A DNA stretch of 6,086 bases from Acidimicrobiaceae bacterium (GTDB taxonomy: Bacteria > Actinomycetota > Acidimicrobiia > Acidimicrobiales > Ilumatobacteraceae), in contig CANKVI010000057.1 of assembly GCA_947487095.1 (NCBI GenBank), positions 1-6,086 on the forward strand, in the 5' to 3' direction. Positions 5,191 through 6,086 of the stretch are shown in pieces. Both the position numbers and the translations under genes were made by a program. The first letter of the stretch is position 1; each line of letters begins with the position of its first letter. The notes beneath the pieces were generated by a model. That model did not search any database, was not told the origin of the DNA, and saw only the letters and a program-made list of their open reading frames with translations.

Positions 5191-5210
5191 CGATTAGTTG
5201 CCAATAATCT
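5168..5210. repeat. Nested inverted repeats across a convergent stop-codon junction
   Basis: AGATTATT (5168-5175) and AATAATCT (5203-5210) are perfect 8-base complements. They enclose ATTCGCGAAT (5173-5182, overlapping the left arm) and TCGCTAGCGA (5184-5193), both perfect palindromes; the latter contains the coiled-coil gene stop. The two opposing stop codons lie inside. It could be a bidirectional transcription end point, but the outer stem is A/T-rich and no clear U-tract follows on either strand. Confidence 0.35.
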
Positions 5211-6086
5211 GCAGTGCTTGTCGAACAAGTTCTCGCGCCTGCGACAACTTCACTTGATATGTTGCAAAATCTGGTGGAGTTTGCGCCAACGCGGCATCTG
5301 CTTGGTCGAACAAGGTTTCAGCTTGCGCCAACAAATCAGGTGCAGTCTGTGCACCAGAAGGAACACTGCTTGGCACAGTGGTCGCTGTTGTTCCACCTGT
5401 GTCTGGCGTAGTTGCATCTGGTGCAGGTACTTGGCTGTCGCCAACACGATCACCAAGTGAACCTGTGTATCCAGGGAACAACCGCGTGATTGCAGTCGTT
5501 AAATCGTCTGCAATCACCACCTTGTTGTTGTAGGACGCAAGGATTTTTCGCACGAACACTTGACGAGCAGAAGCATCATCGGGTCGAACAAAGAGTGGTC
5601 GAACGTAGACCAATCCCTTACCAACTGGCACCATTTGCAGGTCGCCGAACACCACTCGGGACCCACGCTGGTCAAGCAGTGTCACTTGTTGTGAAACCGC
5701 TGGATCGCTTCCGAATTCTGCAGCAACCGTGGCAGGGCCTTCTGGCAATGGCTCTCCCACTGTATACACCTTCAGCTCGCCGTACGTTCGAGGGTCACTT
5801 GATACGACCATGAGTGCGCGCAATTCTTTACGCGCGTTATCTGAAGAGAATGGAACAAACGGGCGCAACATTGAAAACACGCCATTTGTCTCTGTTGCTC
5901 CCGGTGCATGGAAGATCGTGAAATACGGTTCAAAACGGGCAACGTTTGCATCCTGCACGTTGATCAAATCCGGTGTTAACGCAGGATCAGTTGCGCCAAT
6001 TACTGCCGTTGTTGCTTCTGGCTCACCTGGTGGAGCTTGAGCAACGCTCCATGCCGCGTCGCGATTGAAAAACAGCGTTGGGTCAT
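5194..6086 (-). CDS. UPF0182 family membrane protein, C-terminal part (5' truncated)
   Basis: The minus-strand frame stays open to the right edge (first full codon at 6084), giving 296 visible residues. The TTG at 5967 is an internal Leu, not a start. The visible part matches the conserved end of UPF0182 proteins: DPTLFFNRDAAW, PYFTIFHAPG, FSMLRPFVPF, YGELKVYTVG, VSQQVTLLDQRGSRVVFGDL, and MVPVGKGLVYVRPLFV. A Thr/Pro/Ser linker with TTPDTGGTTATTVP then leads to a C-terminal helix of about 45 residues containing LLAQAETLFDQADAALAQ. Family members are 900-1000 residues, with several N-terminal membrane helices and a large extracytoplasmic domain; their function is unknown. The seven-or-so membrane helices are outside the window. 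The Thr-rich linker style matches that of the transpeptidase in this window. Confidence 0.94.
   Translation of the reverse strand, partial: DPTLFFNRDAAWSVAQAPPGEPEATTAVIGATDPALTPDLINVQDANVARFEPYFTIFHAPGATETNGVFSMLRPFVPFSSDNARKELRALMVVSSDPRTYGELKVYTVGEPLPEGPATVAAEFGSDPAVSQQVTLLDQRGSRVVFGDLQMVPVGKGLVYVRPLFVRPDDASARQVFVRKILASYNNKVVIADDLTTAITRLFPGYTGSLGDRVGDSQVPAPDATTPDTGGTTATTVPSSVPSGAQTAPDLLAQAETLFDQADAALAQTPPDFATYQVKLSQARELVRQALQIIGN

Overview
The window looks like a compact piece of an actinobacterial chromosome with a base composition close to half G+C. The best single pointers are a UPF0182 membrane-protein gene, an actinobacterial-type thymidine kinase with a Cys-Trp-Cys-Gly zinc motif, and secreted proteins with Thr-rich linkers. 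Together with the tight packing, these suggest a streamlined aquatic member of the Acidimicrobiia (Ilumatobacter/acIV-like). That placement is inference; no 16S or other decisive marker is present.

Layout from left to right: (1) the C-terminal third of a DUF885 metallopeptidase-like protein on + (1-560), whose 5' part lies outside the window; (2) a convergent minus-strand pair, deoC and a secreted L,D-transpeptidase, sharing an ATGA stop/start overlap (567-1777); (3) thymidine kinase tdk on + (1838-2446), divergent from deoC; (4) a minus-strand block made of an FKBP-type prolyl isomerase, a saccharopine-dehydrogenase-family oxidoreductase and an overlapping VanZ-like membrane protein (2418-4569); (5) an initiator tRNA-fMet gene on minus with its own promoter and a strong UUCG-loop terminator (4616-4770); (6) a 127-residue coiled-coil protein of unknown function on + (4807-5190); (7) the C-terminal part of a UPF0182 protein on minus, running off the right edge (5194-6086).

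Functional links: deoC and tdk form a divergent pair around deoxynucleosides. Tdk recaptures thymidine as dTMP, and DeoC breaks deoxyribose 5-phosphate into acetaldehyde and glyceraldehyde 3-phosphate. The transpeptidase, DUF885, VanZ-like and UPF0182 proteins belong to the envelope or to peptide turnover. FKBP and tRNA-fMet are housekeeping. No gene-free stretch exceeds 300 bases; the longest (4570-4806) is filled by the FKBP promoter, terminator, tRNA and tRNA promoter.

I see no phage, transposon, CRISPR, toxin-antitoxin or defence genes, and no evidence for a new multi-gene system. The points worth a second look are small: a perfect inverted repeat upstream of the oxidoreductase, an initiator tRNA with a C1/C72 mismatch, putative leaderless promoters, three gene-end junctions with no room for separate terminators, and an orphan protein with an unusually regular heptad pattern.
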